From NCBI RefSeq assembly GCF_018998565.1, contig NZ_JAHNZO010000002.1, forward strand, positions 310,001-374,000: a stretch of DNA of 64,000 nucleotides, in the 5' to 3' direction. Of the stretch, positions 8,585 through 15,944 are shown in pieces (within the stretch, counting starts at the first letter, position 1; the number at the start of each line of letters is the position of its first letter). The translations under genes and the position numbers were made by a program. Source of the DNA: Paenibacillus oleatilyticus. Its GTDB lineage: Bacteria; Bacillota; Bacilli; Paenibacillales; NBRC-103111. The notes below the pieces were generated by a model. That model saw only the letters and a list, made by a program, of their open reading frames with translations, was not told the origin of the DNA and ran no database searches.

Positions 8585-9354
8585 AACTTGAAGTGCGCAA
8601 TGTCAGTTTTTCATACAAACAAAAGCAAGTTTTTTCCAATGTATCCTTCAGCCTGAACGAGGGGGAGATTCTTTCGATTTTGGGACCCAACGGGTCGGGC
8701 AAGTCTACCCTGTTGAACTGTATAGCGAGGCTGCTTAAAGGGGAGCAGGGGGATATTTTCCTGGACGGAAAATCGATTTATGACTATACCATGAATGAGT
8801 TTGCAAAAAATATCGGCTATGTTCCTCAAAACCATGTGCCTGCCTATGCATTTACGGTCAAGGAATTCGTTGTCATGGGGCGCTCGCCGTATATCTCGGC
8901 ATTTTCAATGCCGTCCGACAAGGATTACAACATTGCACTTGAGGCCATCGAGATGATCGGGATCGGTCATTTGTTAACCAAGCCGTATACGGAGCTTAGT
9001 GGCGGAGAGAGGCAGCTGGTCACCATTGCCAGAGCCATTGCCCAGCAATCCAAAATCATATTAATGGATGAACCGACCTCGCAGCTAGATTATGGCAATC
9101 AGATTCGAACGATTGAAATCATAAAAAAACTGTCCCACAAAGGCTACGGCATCATCATGACCACGCATACACCGGATCATGCCATATTGCTGAACGATAA
9201 AATCGGAATCATGGACAAGTCAGGCCAATTTGAATGCGGCCATGCCGCACATATTTTAAACGAAGAGAAGCTGAAAAAGATATATAACATTAATTTGAAG
9301 CTCGTGTATTTAAAGGAAATCGATAGAATGGCCTGTGTAGCCGAAGGGATCTAA
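8581..9354 (+). CDS. ABC transporter ATP-binding protein (FecE/BtuD type)
   Basis: A 257-residue ATPase with Walker A GPNGSGKST (residues 37-45), the Q-loop in GYVPQNH, the signature LSGGERQLVTIARAIAQ, Walker B IILMDEPTSQLD and the switch histidine in MTTHTPDH. It powers the transporter encoded just upstream and is the last gene of the four-gene operon. No clear terminator follows it. Confidence 0.9.
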   Translation: MKLEVRNVSFSYKQKQVFSNVSFSLNEGEILSILGPNGSGKSTLLNCIARLLKGEQGDIFLDGKSIYDYTMNEFAKNIGYVPQNHVPAYAFTVKEFVVMGRSPYISAFSMPSDKDYNIALEAIEMIGIGHLLTKPYTELSGGERQLVTIARAIAQQSKIILMDEPTSQLDYGNQIRTIEIIKKLSHKGYGIIMTTHTPDHAILLNDKIGIMDKSGQFECGHAAHILNEEKLKKIYNINLKLVYLKEIDRMACVAEGI

Positions 9355-9378
9355 AACATCCTCGCGATCTGCAAGGGA

Positions 9379-9422
9379 TGTGCATAATATCATAGAGCGG
9401 ACGGGGGAGACAATTATATGAT
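9379..9422 (+). promoter_or_regulatory. Fnr-like site and -10 before ywiC
   Basis: TGTGC-ATAATA-TCATA (9379-9394) matches 8 of 10 half-site bases of the TGTGA-N6-TCACA consensus. TATGAT at 9417-9422 is a good -10, which would put the site centre near -42.5. This is class II activator spacing and is shared with other promoters in the island. Confidence 0.45.
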
Positions 9423-9458
9423 GGTTATGCAATAAGGTGCGAGAGGAGCGACTGTCCC

Positions 9459-10190
9459 ATGAAGAAGCGAACTATAGTGATTCCTCATGAACACGGCGGT
9501 TGGGCGATGGTCAGTGTTCCTTTTCTGCTCGGCCTGTTCGCCGGGAAGCCGCAGTTGATGCATCTGCCGTTATTTATGGGATGGCTGTTTCTCTATCTAT
9601 CGTCTTATCCTTTTCTTCAGTCCATGAAAAATAAAGCCAACCGGCCGCATTGGATCAAATGGGGGACGATTTACGGTTTGCTTGCGGCTTGTTGTTTGGT
9701 GCCATCGCTTTTCAGCCATCCGGCATTGCTTTATTTCGGCCCGCTTCTTCTTGCGCTGCTTTCGGTGAACATATGGCATACGAGACACAAATCGGAAAGG
9801 GCGCTGCTTAACGATCTTTGCGCCATCCTCATGTTCAGCCTTAGTGGAGCCGCCGCTTATCTGGTGGGCGGTGGAGGCTGGGACCGGATGATGGCGTCGG
9901 TCGTTCTGTTCAGCTTTTTGTATTTTACAAGCAGCGTCTTTTTTGTGAAGGCCATCTTTCGCGAAAGAGAGAACAAGCGCTGGATCGCTTATACGCGAAC
10001 GTACCATATTTTGCTCCCGCTCGTGCTGTGGGTGGCAGGCCATCCGTGGATGATCCTCGCTTATGCGTTTTCCGCTGCGCGGGCTTTTGCTTTCGCAGGC
10101 AAGCCGATGCGTCCTTCGAAGGCGGGAATGATTGAAATTGTGGGTGCGGTGCAGTTTGTAATACTTTCCGCTATGTTCATTCAACGATGA
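9459..10190 (+). CDS. ywiC: YwiC-like integral membrane protein
   Basis: A 243-residue, strongly hydrophobic protein with about seven membrane segments and the family opening IPHEHGGWAMVSVPFLLGL. In Bacillus subtilis ywiC lies beside the nitrate respiration and Fnr genes; its function is not known. Here it also sits in an anaerobic island, 13 bases before a radical SAM gene, so the two are probably cotranscribed. It could be a transporter or a protein protecting the membrane, but nothing in the sequence decides this. GAGAGGAG precedes the ATG. Confidence 0.82.
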   Translation: MKKRTIVIPHEHGGWAMVSVPFLLGLFAGKPQLMHLPLFMGWLFLYLSSYPFLQSMKNKANRPHWIKWGTIYGLLAACCLVPSLFSHPALLYFGPLLLALLSVNIWHTRHKSERALLNDLCAILMFSLSGAAAYLVGGGGWDRMMASVVLFSFLYFTSSVFFVKAIFRERENKRWIAYTRTYHILLPLVLWVAGHPWMILAYAFSAARAFAFAGKPMRPSKAGMIEIVGAVQFVILSAMFIQR

Positions 10191-10203
10191 AGGGTGATAA
10201 GGA

Positions 10204-11607
10204 TTGGCAAAAGTGATAAGCCGTTGGATACCTTCCCGCTATTCCACCATCGTGCGATGGAACGGAAAAGGAGGGATGATTTACAATTCTTTTTCCGGCG
10301 CCATGGCTGCCTTTGAACCGGACGAGGAGGCAGAAGTCCTTCGAGTACTGGGGAAGGGGGCACTCCATGAGGAGTTGTCCGGAATGGCTTCCGATCTGCG
10401 CGATGCCGGATTTTTGGTGCCGGACGGGACGGACGAGCTTGCGCAGGCGCAAAAGCTGCACGGTGCCCTGAACGAAGCGAAATCGATGCATCTCGTGATC
10501 ATGCCTACGGAAGCCTGCAACTTTCGCTGCACGTATTGCTACCAGAGCTTTCCCCGTGGCGCCATGACGCGGGAGACGATCGACGGCCTAAAAGCGTACG
10601 TCCGGCAGGCAGCCGAAAGCATCGAGCATCTTACCGTCAGCTGGTTCGGCGGCGAACCGCTGCTTGTTCCCGATACGATCGTTGAATTGTCGGATTCTTT
10701 CCTGGAAAGCTGCTTGAAAAACGGCATCAGCTACTCCGCAGACATGTCGACAAACGGATACTTTTTGACGAAAGAGCGGTTTATGGAGCTGCTTGACCGG
10801 AACGTGCGCCGATTCATGGTGACGTTGGACGGAACGGAAACGGTTCACGACAGGAGAAGGGGACTTCGTGGAGGCGGCGGAACGTTTGAAACAATCATCG
10901 GCAATTTGAAGGCGTTACGTGATGTCGATGCGGCGTTTGCTGTCGATATTCGAGTCAATTTTGATCAGGATAACGCGGATGAAGTGCCGGATTTACTGAC
11001 GAAGCTTTTCGCTTGGTTCGAGGGTGACAAGCGGTTTCAGCTGCTGATTCGGCCGGTCGGCCGGTGGGGCGGGCGAAACGACGACCGGATTCCCGTGTGC
11101 GACCGGACCGCATCGGATGCGCGTCTGTGGGAATTGACGGGCCTTGGGGTGGAGCAAGGGCTGCCGCTCAGCGAGACGATCATCGATTCGCTTATGCCGT
11201 CCGGAGCCGTCTGTTATGCCGCCAAGCCCAATGCGTTCGTGATTGGAGCGGACGGACGGCTGTACAAATGCTCGGTTGCGCTGGACGACCCGGTGAATCA
11301 TGTCGGGCAGCTTTACGCAGACGGAAGCATGGTTCTGGATACGGACAAAATAGCGAGATGGACCGGCTCCGGCGAAGAACGGGACCCCGTTTGCCGCACG
11401 TGTTATTTCCGCCCCGCCTGTCAGGGCAACCATTGCCCGTTATATCGGATGAGAACAGGGAAGCGCCCTTGTCCGCATGAGAAAAGAAAACTCAAGCACG
11501 TGCTGGAATTGATCGGGAAGACCACAGATCCAATCAAAGGAGGTGGAGAAGAACATGAAGTGGATTCGTCCGGCCATAACAACCGCGCAAGCGGAGAATA
11601 CCGGTAA
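10204..11607 (+). CDS. Radical SAM/SPASM peptide-maturase-like protein
   Basis: A 467-residue protein. Residues 10-75 form an N-terminal module with the MIYNSFSGAMAAF pattern seen in peptide-modifying radical SAM proteins. CNFRCTYC (Cys105, 109, 112) binds the radical SAM cluster, followed by WFGGEPLL and STNG strands. A C-terminal SPASM region has cysteines in VCYAAKP, YKCSV, CRTCYFRPACQGNHC and RPC, enough for two auxiliary clusters. TTG is the start, with AGGGTG seven bases upstream. A 28-codon gene with a canonical ribosome site lies inside its 3' end in another frame. This pairing suggests maturation of a ribosomal peptide, although anaerobic sulfatase-type maturases share the domain plan. 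Confidence 0.85.
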   Translation: MAKVISRWIPSRYSTIVRWNGKGGMIYNSFSGAMAAFEPDEEAEVLRVLGKGALHEELSGMASDLRDAGFLVPDGTDELAQAQKLHGALNEAKSMHLVIMPTEACNFRCTYCYQSFPRGAMTRETIDGLKAYVRQAAESIEHLTVSWFGGEPLLVPDTIVELSDSFLESCLKNGISYSADMSTNGYFLTKERFMELLDRNVRRFMVTLDGTETVHDRRRGLRGGGGTFETIIGNLKALRDVDAAFAVDIRVNFDQDNADEVPDLLTKLFAWFEGDKRFQLLIRPVGRWGGRNDDRIPVCDRTASDARLWELTGLGVEQGLPLSETIIDSLMPSGAVCYAAKPNAFVIGADGRLYKCSVALDDPVNHVGQLYADGSMVLDTDKIARWTGSGEERDPVCRTCYFRPACQGNHCPLYRMRTGKRPCPHEKRKLKHVLELIGKTTDPIKGGGEEHEVDSSGHNNRASGEYR

Positions 11608-11641
11608 AATATTGAAGTCGGTGCCTGGAAATCTTGCTTAA
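11555..11641 (+). CDS. Candidate precursor peptide of the radical SAM protein, 28 residues
   Basis: A 28-residue ORF overlaps the end of the radical SAM gene by 53 bases in a different frame. Its ATG is preceded by AAAGGAGGTG at 11536-11545, a near-perfect Shine-Dalgarno with nine-base spacing, which is unlikely to be chance inside a coding region. A strong terminator starts 22 bases after the stop. The peptide begins MKWIRPAITTAQ and ends KSVPGNLA. An opening lysine-tryptophan-x-x-proline pattern recalls leader regions of several RiPP precursors. There is no cysteine, so thioether chemistry is excluded; the tryptophan, lysines and asparagines remain possible targets. The function is inferred from context only. 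Confidence 0.6.
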   Translation: MKWIRPAITTAQAENTGKILKSVPGNLA

Positions 11642-11662
11642 TCAGGTTCAACGTCATTCTAA

Positions 11663-11708
11663 AAAAGTCCAAGTTTTGTTGCTTACCGGCAACGAACCTT
11701 GGACTTTT
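11663..11708 (+). terminator. Terminator after the radical SAM-peptide operon
   Basis: AAAAGTCCAAG (11663-11673) pairs with CTTGGACTTTT (11698-11708). An inner hairpin GTTGC/GGCAAC lies in the loop. The outer arm ends in a T run, so it can terminate in both directions. Confidence 0.85.
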
Positions 11709-11753
11709 CATTTTGGGGCTATAATTTTTGGGCTAAAGAAGAGCAGAAAAAAA

Positions 11754-11796
11754 CGTGATTGTAAACACAGTAGGCTTAGGCTCGTTGCATTACAAT
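11754..11796 (+). promoter_or_regulatory. Fnr-like site and -10 before scdA/ric
   Basis: CGTGA-TTGTAA-ACACA (11754-11769) matches 8 of 10 half-site bases. TACAAT at 11791-11796 predicts a start at 11803, so the site centre is at exactly -41.5. No -35 hexamer is present, as expected for an activator-dependent class II promoter. Confidence 0.55.
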
Positions 11797-11851
11797 TTAG
11801 ACAAGAACATGATCGCTGGATAAACGGTCATGTCAAAAGGAGGCCAACCCA

Positions 11852-12568
11852 ATGAGCATTGCTTTTAACGGTTCCGAAACGATCGGACAAATCGTGACCG
11901 CTTTTCCCGGGTCCAGCAACTTATTTCAGGAGCACGGCATCGACTTTTGCTGCGGCGGGGGCCGTTCTCTGACATCAGCGCTAAGACAGAAAAACATCGA
12001 GGAAGCAGCGTTCATTGAAAAACTAAACCGGTTCTACGAGGAAGCGAACCAAAAAATCGATCCCAACACGGACTGGAACAAGCTCTCGTCGAGTCGGTTG
12101 ATCGATCATATCGTCACCACCCATCACGCGTATTTGGAACGGGAGCTCCCCGTGTTAAGCCAATTCGTCACCAAAATTTTGCGGGTACACGGTCCGGAAC
12201 GCCGTGAGCTCGCCAAGCTTCATATGCTTTTTCATCAGATGAAAATGGAGCTTGAGCAGCATTTGATCGCCGAGGAGGCGACTGTCTTTCCGTTAATCAA
12301 AGAATTGGAGCTCAATCCGGCCCCATCCCTTGCGGAGAAAACGGCGAATGCGATAAGCGAGCTTGAGGCGGATCACAGCGGCGTCGGCAATCTCCTGCAC
12401 GAGATGAGAGCCGTCACGAGCGATTACGAGCTGCCGGCCGGCGCGTGCCGGACTTACACGCTGGCGTTCCACAAGCTGCAAGAGCTCGAATCGGATTTGT
12501 TCCAGCATATCCACCTGGAAAACAACATTCTTTTCCAGCGCCTGAGCCATCCTGCCGACGAGTCTTAA
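11852..12568 (+). CDS. scdA: Iron-sulfur cluster repair di-iron protein (RIC/ScdA/YtfE)
   Basis: A 238-residue protein. The N-terminal ScdA_N domain ends in GIDFCCGGGRSL, with the CC pair typical of the family. A hemerythrin-like four-helix bundle follows, with histidines in HHAYLERELP, HMLFHQMKMELEQHLIAEE, ADHSGVGNLLHEM and HIHLENNILF that bind two irons. The protein restores Fe-S clusters damaged by nitric oxide or oxidants. AAAGGAGG lies eight bases before the ATG. Its place in a nitrate island and its Fnr-like promoter fit defence against nitrosative stress during anaerobic growth. Confidence 0.92.
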   Translation: MSIAFNGSETIGQIVTAFPGSSNLFQEHGIDFCCGGGRSLTSALRQKNIEEAAFIEKLNRFYEEANQKIDPNTDWNKLSSSRLIDHIVTTHHAYLERELPVLSQFVTKILRVHGPERRELAKLHMLFHQMKMELEQHLIAEEATVFPLIKELELNPAPSLAEKTANAISELEADHSGVGNLLHEMRAVTSDYELPAGACRTYTLAFHKLQELESDLFQHIHLENNILFQRLSHPADES

Positions 12569-12584
12569 CAAGCGGATTTCCCAG

Positions 12585-12611
12585 AAGAGGTCGTCTAAAA
12601 GGCGACCTCTT
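12585..12611 (+). terminator. Short hairpin after scdA
   Basis: AAGAGGTCG (12585-12593) and CGACCTCTT (12603-12611) form a nine-base-pair stem with a nine-base loop. Only two T bases end the arm, so termination may be weak. Confidence 0.5.
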
Positions 12612-12612
12612 T

Positions 12613-12681
12613 AGTGACTCGAATCACCGAAATACACTATATATGGTGATATAATATTTTCGATAACACTATATTTAGTTT
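12613..12681 (+). promoter_or_regulatory. nrdG-nrdD promoter with Fnr-like site and two NrdR boxes
   Basis: AGTGA-CTCGAA-TCACC (12613-12628) matches 8 of 10 Fnr half-site bases and is centred at -41.5 from the start predicted by TATAAT (12650-12655). Two 16-base boxes, ACACTATATATGGTGA (12634-12649) and ACACTATATTTAGTTT (12666-12681), resemble NrdR boxes and are 32 bases apart, about three helical turns, flanking the -10. The layout predicts anaerobic activation combined with dATP-dependent repression. Confidence 0.7.
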
Positions 12682-12707
12682 TTTGAGGAGAGGGGGTTAA
12701 CGGGAAA

Positions 12708-13367
12708 GTGCTACGATTTTATCCAATCATGATTCGGACTTTTGACGATCTGCCGGGGAATACCTCTTTAGTGATTCATTCTCTTGCCGGCTGTAATTTG
12801 CACTGCTTAGGATGTCATAACTATGATGAATTGGTTGCATCCAAGCATGAGCATTATTTGTTGGCTGGTGATATTTTGCAACAAATCAAGATGAACGGAT
12901 ATTTATTCGATGCCCTCATCTTCAGCGGCGGGGAGTTTTTGATGGGAAATCTTGCAGAAATTTCCTCATTTCTTGCGGAACTGAAGAAAGGGTTCCCGGG
13001 CAAAATCATCATTAACACGAACGGCACGTTTCCTGAGAAAATACGCCATTTGCTGGAGAGAGAGCTGGCCGACGGGATTCATATCGATATGAAATTGCCG
13101 TACCATGCTTTCGATAAGAACGTCGATATGGCCGCCTATCAAGCCGTTCTCGGCGTCGTTCCTACCCCTGTGCTGGTTCAAAACATGATGTCGGCGATCC
13201 AATTGGTCATTCGGCACAATAGCCCTTTCAGTCAGGTGCGTACCGTGAAATATCCTGTTTTAAGCGAGGAGTACTTTGAACAAATTCGCAGCTATGTCGA
13301 TGAGCTGAAGGAGCGTTACAACAGCGAGGTCACGTATAAATTAAACGAATTTTATTTTCCGGCTTGA
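12708..13367 (+). CDS. nrdG: Anaerobic ribonucleotide reductase activating protein
   Basis: A 219-residue radical SAM enzyme with CNLHCLGC holding the 4Fe-4S cluster, then FSGGEF and IINTNGTFP strands. It makes the glycyl radical on NrdD, encoded 23 bases downstream. Some 4Fe-4S single-strand activators look alike, but the NrdD neighbour settles the assignment. The GTG at 12708 is the listed start, although GAGGAGAGGGGG ends 12 bases upstream; an ATG at 12729 is possible. The promoter carries NrdR boxes. Confidence 0.9.
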   Translation: MLRFYPIMIRTFDDLPGNTSLVIHSLAGCNLHCLGCHNYDELVASKHEHYLLAGDILQQIKMNGYLFDALIFSGGEFLMGNLAEISSFLAELKKGFPGKIIINTNGTFPEKIRHLLERELADGIHIDMKLPYHAFDKNVDMAAYQAVLGVVPTPVLVQNMMSAIQLVIRHNSPFSQVRTVKYPVLSEEYFEQIRSYVDELKERYNSEVTYKLNEFYFPA

Positions 13368-13390
13368 ACGGGAATGGGAGGAAAGGAAGA

Positions 13391-15316
13391 ATGTTTCATC
13401 ATTTTAACGAAATTATCGAAAAATTCACCTCGGAGGTCGAAGACAAAAAATCGGACTATTTAAAACGCGAGAATAGCAATTTTGTGTACTCTCTGCCCCT
13501 GCTGCGCCACAATCTTACAAACTTTGCCGAAGAGGAATTTTTGCTGTCGCACATATTGCCGTCCAAACTGACGGAGCTCTATAAAGAAGGCGTCGTATAC
13601 ATACACGATAAGCAATTAAGTCCGTACTGCATGAGCGTCGGATGCAAAGATATCGCGATGATGGGAATCCCCAATTTGGCCAAAAATATGTTGTCCTCCA
13701 AACCGACGAAAAAGCTGGATGTGTTATTAAGACACGTTAGCAACGTCATCGTGCTGATGTCGCAGCAGGTGTCCGGCGCGGTGATGTTGTCCCAATTGAC
13801 CACCATAGCTGCATCGTACCTGTACTTTGAACAATTGGATAACGGCAAAGCGTATTCGGATCACGAGCTGAAGCAGTTGTTTCAAGGCTTGATATGGGAA
13901 ATGAACATGCCGCTGCGCGGAGGGTCGCAATCCGCATTTTCGAACATCACGATGGAATTCGGCAAACCGTCCGAGGAAATCAAAAACGAATACGTCATGA
14001 TCGGAGGCGTTACCCAAAATATCAAATATCAAGATATTCCGCCGATCTATTTTGACCGGATCAACAAGGCGATTATCGATGTGATGAAAGAGGGGACAGG
14101 AACAGGGATTCCGTTTACGTTTCCTTTAATTACCGTTCAAATTGACGATCATTTTAATTTTCAGGACGAGCTGTTTCTGTACTTGCTGGAGCAAATGTAT
14201 TATTGGGGCGGCGTCTACTTTGAAAACTTCCGGACGGAGCCGTTTGAAAATGAATATTACAAAAAACGCAACCCTTTGTTGAAACCGCGCGACCCGGAAG
14301 CGAGCCGTAGCTTATGCTGCAGACTGCAGATCGATTTGTCCGTGCTTTCAAGAGCCGGAAGCGGCATTTTTGGCAGCTCTACCGGATCGACCGGCGCCGT
14401 GCAAGTGTTGAATCTTAACTTGAATCGCATGCTGATGGAATTTGGACATAACGAATCGCTACTCTTGGATAAAATCAGAGAGGTTCTCGAACTCATGCAG
14501 CAAGGCCATCAGGCCAAAAGGGCATGGATCGAAAGAAATAAAGAGCTGTACCCGACGTTTTTCGCCTTCAATAACGATCTGAAAAACTATTTTAACGTAT
14601 TTGCCGTGACCGGGATGCACGAGGGATTGCATAATATGGGCTTTGAAGGCGGATTGTTGAATGAGGACGGCAAGAGGCTGGCTCATCGTCTCATGCAAGC
14701 TATGACTGACATCATCAATGAGTTCATTGTGCGGGATAAAGTAGCCTGCGGGATTGAATATGCTCCCGGGGAGAACGCAGCGATCAAGCTCGCCCGGCAT
14801 GATTTGAAATGGGGGAAACAGCATGGACGGCATGTCTATGTTCAGGGCAGCGGCGATAACGTATACCTGACGTCCGGGTGCATGCTTCCGTTTAGTGAAG
14901 AAGACTTCCTCAAGCAAATCGAAAACAGTGCGGAATTTCAGGGGTATGCCACATCGGGAAGCATTCTCCATCATTTTGTGGAAAGCAAGCTTGCACCGGG
15001 CCAACTCGCGCAATATCTCAGTAAAATATTCGAAAAGCCGATTAACTACATCACGCTTACGCCTACCCTTACAAGCTGCTTAAGCTGCAATCGGCAATTG
15101 GTGGCGCAGGACGGAAAGCATATCGGGAATTGTCCGGTTTGCGGCAGTGACGATATCGCCACATTCAGCCGTGTGATCGGTTATGTAAAGATGATCTCCA
15201 GAAAAAGCATCAAGGTGGATAAGGAAGGTTGTTATCACGGGGAGTTCAACTTCTGGAGCAAAGCAAGAAGGTTTGACTGGAATACGAGAAAGCGAGTGAA
15301 GGTTGAAGAGCTGTAA
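13391..15316 (+). CDS. nrdD: Anaerobic ribonucleoside-triphosphate reductase
   Basis: A 641-residue class III ribonucleotide reductase that makes dNTPs without oxygen. The C-terminal region has the zinc-binding pairs CLSC and CPVC and the glycyl-radical loop RVIGYVKM, with the radical glycine near residue 597. A typical internal block is PLRGGSQSAFSNITMEF. It lacks an evident N-terminal ATP-cone, so dATP activity control may be absent, leaving NrdR to regulate expression. The ATG at 13391 is preferred because GGGAGGAAAGG sits just upstream; a TTG at 13364 overlaps nrdG and has no site. NrdG activates it. Confidence 0.92.
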   Translation: MFHHFNEIIEKFTSEVEDKKSDYLKRENSNFVYSLPLLRHNLTNFAEEEFLLSHILPSKLTELYKEGVVYIHDKQLSPYCMSVGCKDIAMMGIPNLAKNMLSSKPTKKLDVLLRHVSNVIVLMSQQVSGAVMLSQLTTIAASYLYFEQLDNGKAYSDHELKQLFQGLIWEMNMPLRGGSQSAFSNITMEFGKPSEEIKNEYVMIGGVTQNIKYQDIPPIYFDRINKAIIDVMKEGTGTGIPFTFPLITVQIDDHFNFQDELFLYLLEQMYYWGGVYFENFRTEPFENEYYKKRNPLLKPRDPEASRSLCCRLQIDLSVLSRAGSGIFGSSTGSTGAVQVLNLNLNRMLMEFGHNESLLLDKIREVLELMQQGHQAKRAWIERNKELYPTFFAFNNDLKNYFNVFAVTGMHEGLHNMGFEGGLLNEDGKRLAHRLMQAMTDIINEFIVRDKVACGIEYAPGENAAIKLARHDLKWGKQHGRHVYVQGSGDNVYLTSGCMLPFSEEDFLKQIENSAEFQGYATSGSILHHFVESKLAPGQLAQYLSKIFEKPINYITLTPTLTSCLSCNRQLVAQDGKHIGNCPVCGSDDIATFSRVIGYVKMISRKSIKVDKEGCYHGEFNFWSKARRFDWNTRKRVKVEEL

Positions 15317-15342
15317 CAACGATGGTGAAAAGGGGAGTAGAC

Positions 15343-15641
15343 ATGACAAAGTTCACAAGGTATGTGATTTTGTTGTCGCTGAATCCTGGTAAGAAATTGA
15401 CAGAAGAACTGATCCGAAAACACATTGCTTTCCAGCGCAAGCTGGAGAAAAATGGCCAACTGGAGCTTTGCGGACCGTTCTCCGATTACAGGGAGGGATG
15501 ATGATTATCCGTGCTTCTTGCTACGAAGAAGCGCGGAGCATCGCCGAATCGGATCCGTTTGTATCGACTGGAACAGAAAGCTACGAACTGCGCACGTGGC
15601 AGCTTTCCTGCGAAGAAAACAATCATCTGGGCGCAGGATAG
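15343..15641 (+). pseudogene. YciI-family (YCII) protein, frameshifted
   Basis: From ATG 15343 the frame encodes a YCII-like N-terminal half ending LCGPFSDYREG and stops at TGA 15499-15501. The second half, MMIIRASCYEEARSIAESDP and beyond, continues in another frame to TAG at 15639. One extra G in the GGG at 15495-15497 would join them as SDYREGMMIIRA. The intact product would be about 99 residues, normal for the family, which are small ferredoxin-like-fold proteins of uncertain enzymatic role. It is either recently broken or a sequencing error. It lies 26 bases after nrdD. Confidence 0.75.
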
Positions 15642-15718
15642 CGGGATGCCGGTTATTCAAGTAATTTATGTCTATTTTGTGAAAGTGAGTTATTTTACGC
15701 TGTATAACTACGGTTTAT

Positions 15719-15734
15719 GATGATTTGCATCACA
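15719..15734 (+). promoter_or_regulatory. Fnr-like site before narK
   Basis: GATGA-TTTGCA-TCACA (15719-15734) has one perfect and one degenerate half-site. TATTTT at 15757-15762 would be a weak -10 giving a centre near -42.5. The stretch from 15642 to 15944 otherwise holds only a possible 33-codon ORF and no clear gene. Confidence 0.4.
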
Positions 15735-15813
15735 GTGATGAAATCGTGAGAAATGTTATTTTCAAAATGTTCCTGTTGAAAAGAAACATTCCGTAAAGGA
15801 GGCATCGTTACAC

Positions 15814-15915
15814 TTGGGAAGGGGAGGCGGCGCGCCGGTTGCCGACTTGCGCCGCAGCCACGTCTTGTGCCCCAGGCATAAGCCCGAAATGAACTTTATG
15901 AAATTGGAACGATGA
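15814..15915 (+). CDS. Possible 33-codon leader ORF before narK
   Basis: A TTG-initiated ORF of 33 codons is preceded by AAAGGAGG at 15795-15802, eleven bases upstream, a strong ribosome site. It contains one cysteine and several arginines and resembles no family I know. It ends 29 bases before narK. It could be a regulatory leader or a chance ORF. Confidence 0.22.
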   Translation: MGRGGGAPVADLRRSHVLCPRHKPEMNFMKLER

Positions 15916-15944
15916 CGATTGACTAAGAAGTGGAGGGGAAAAGG

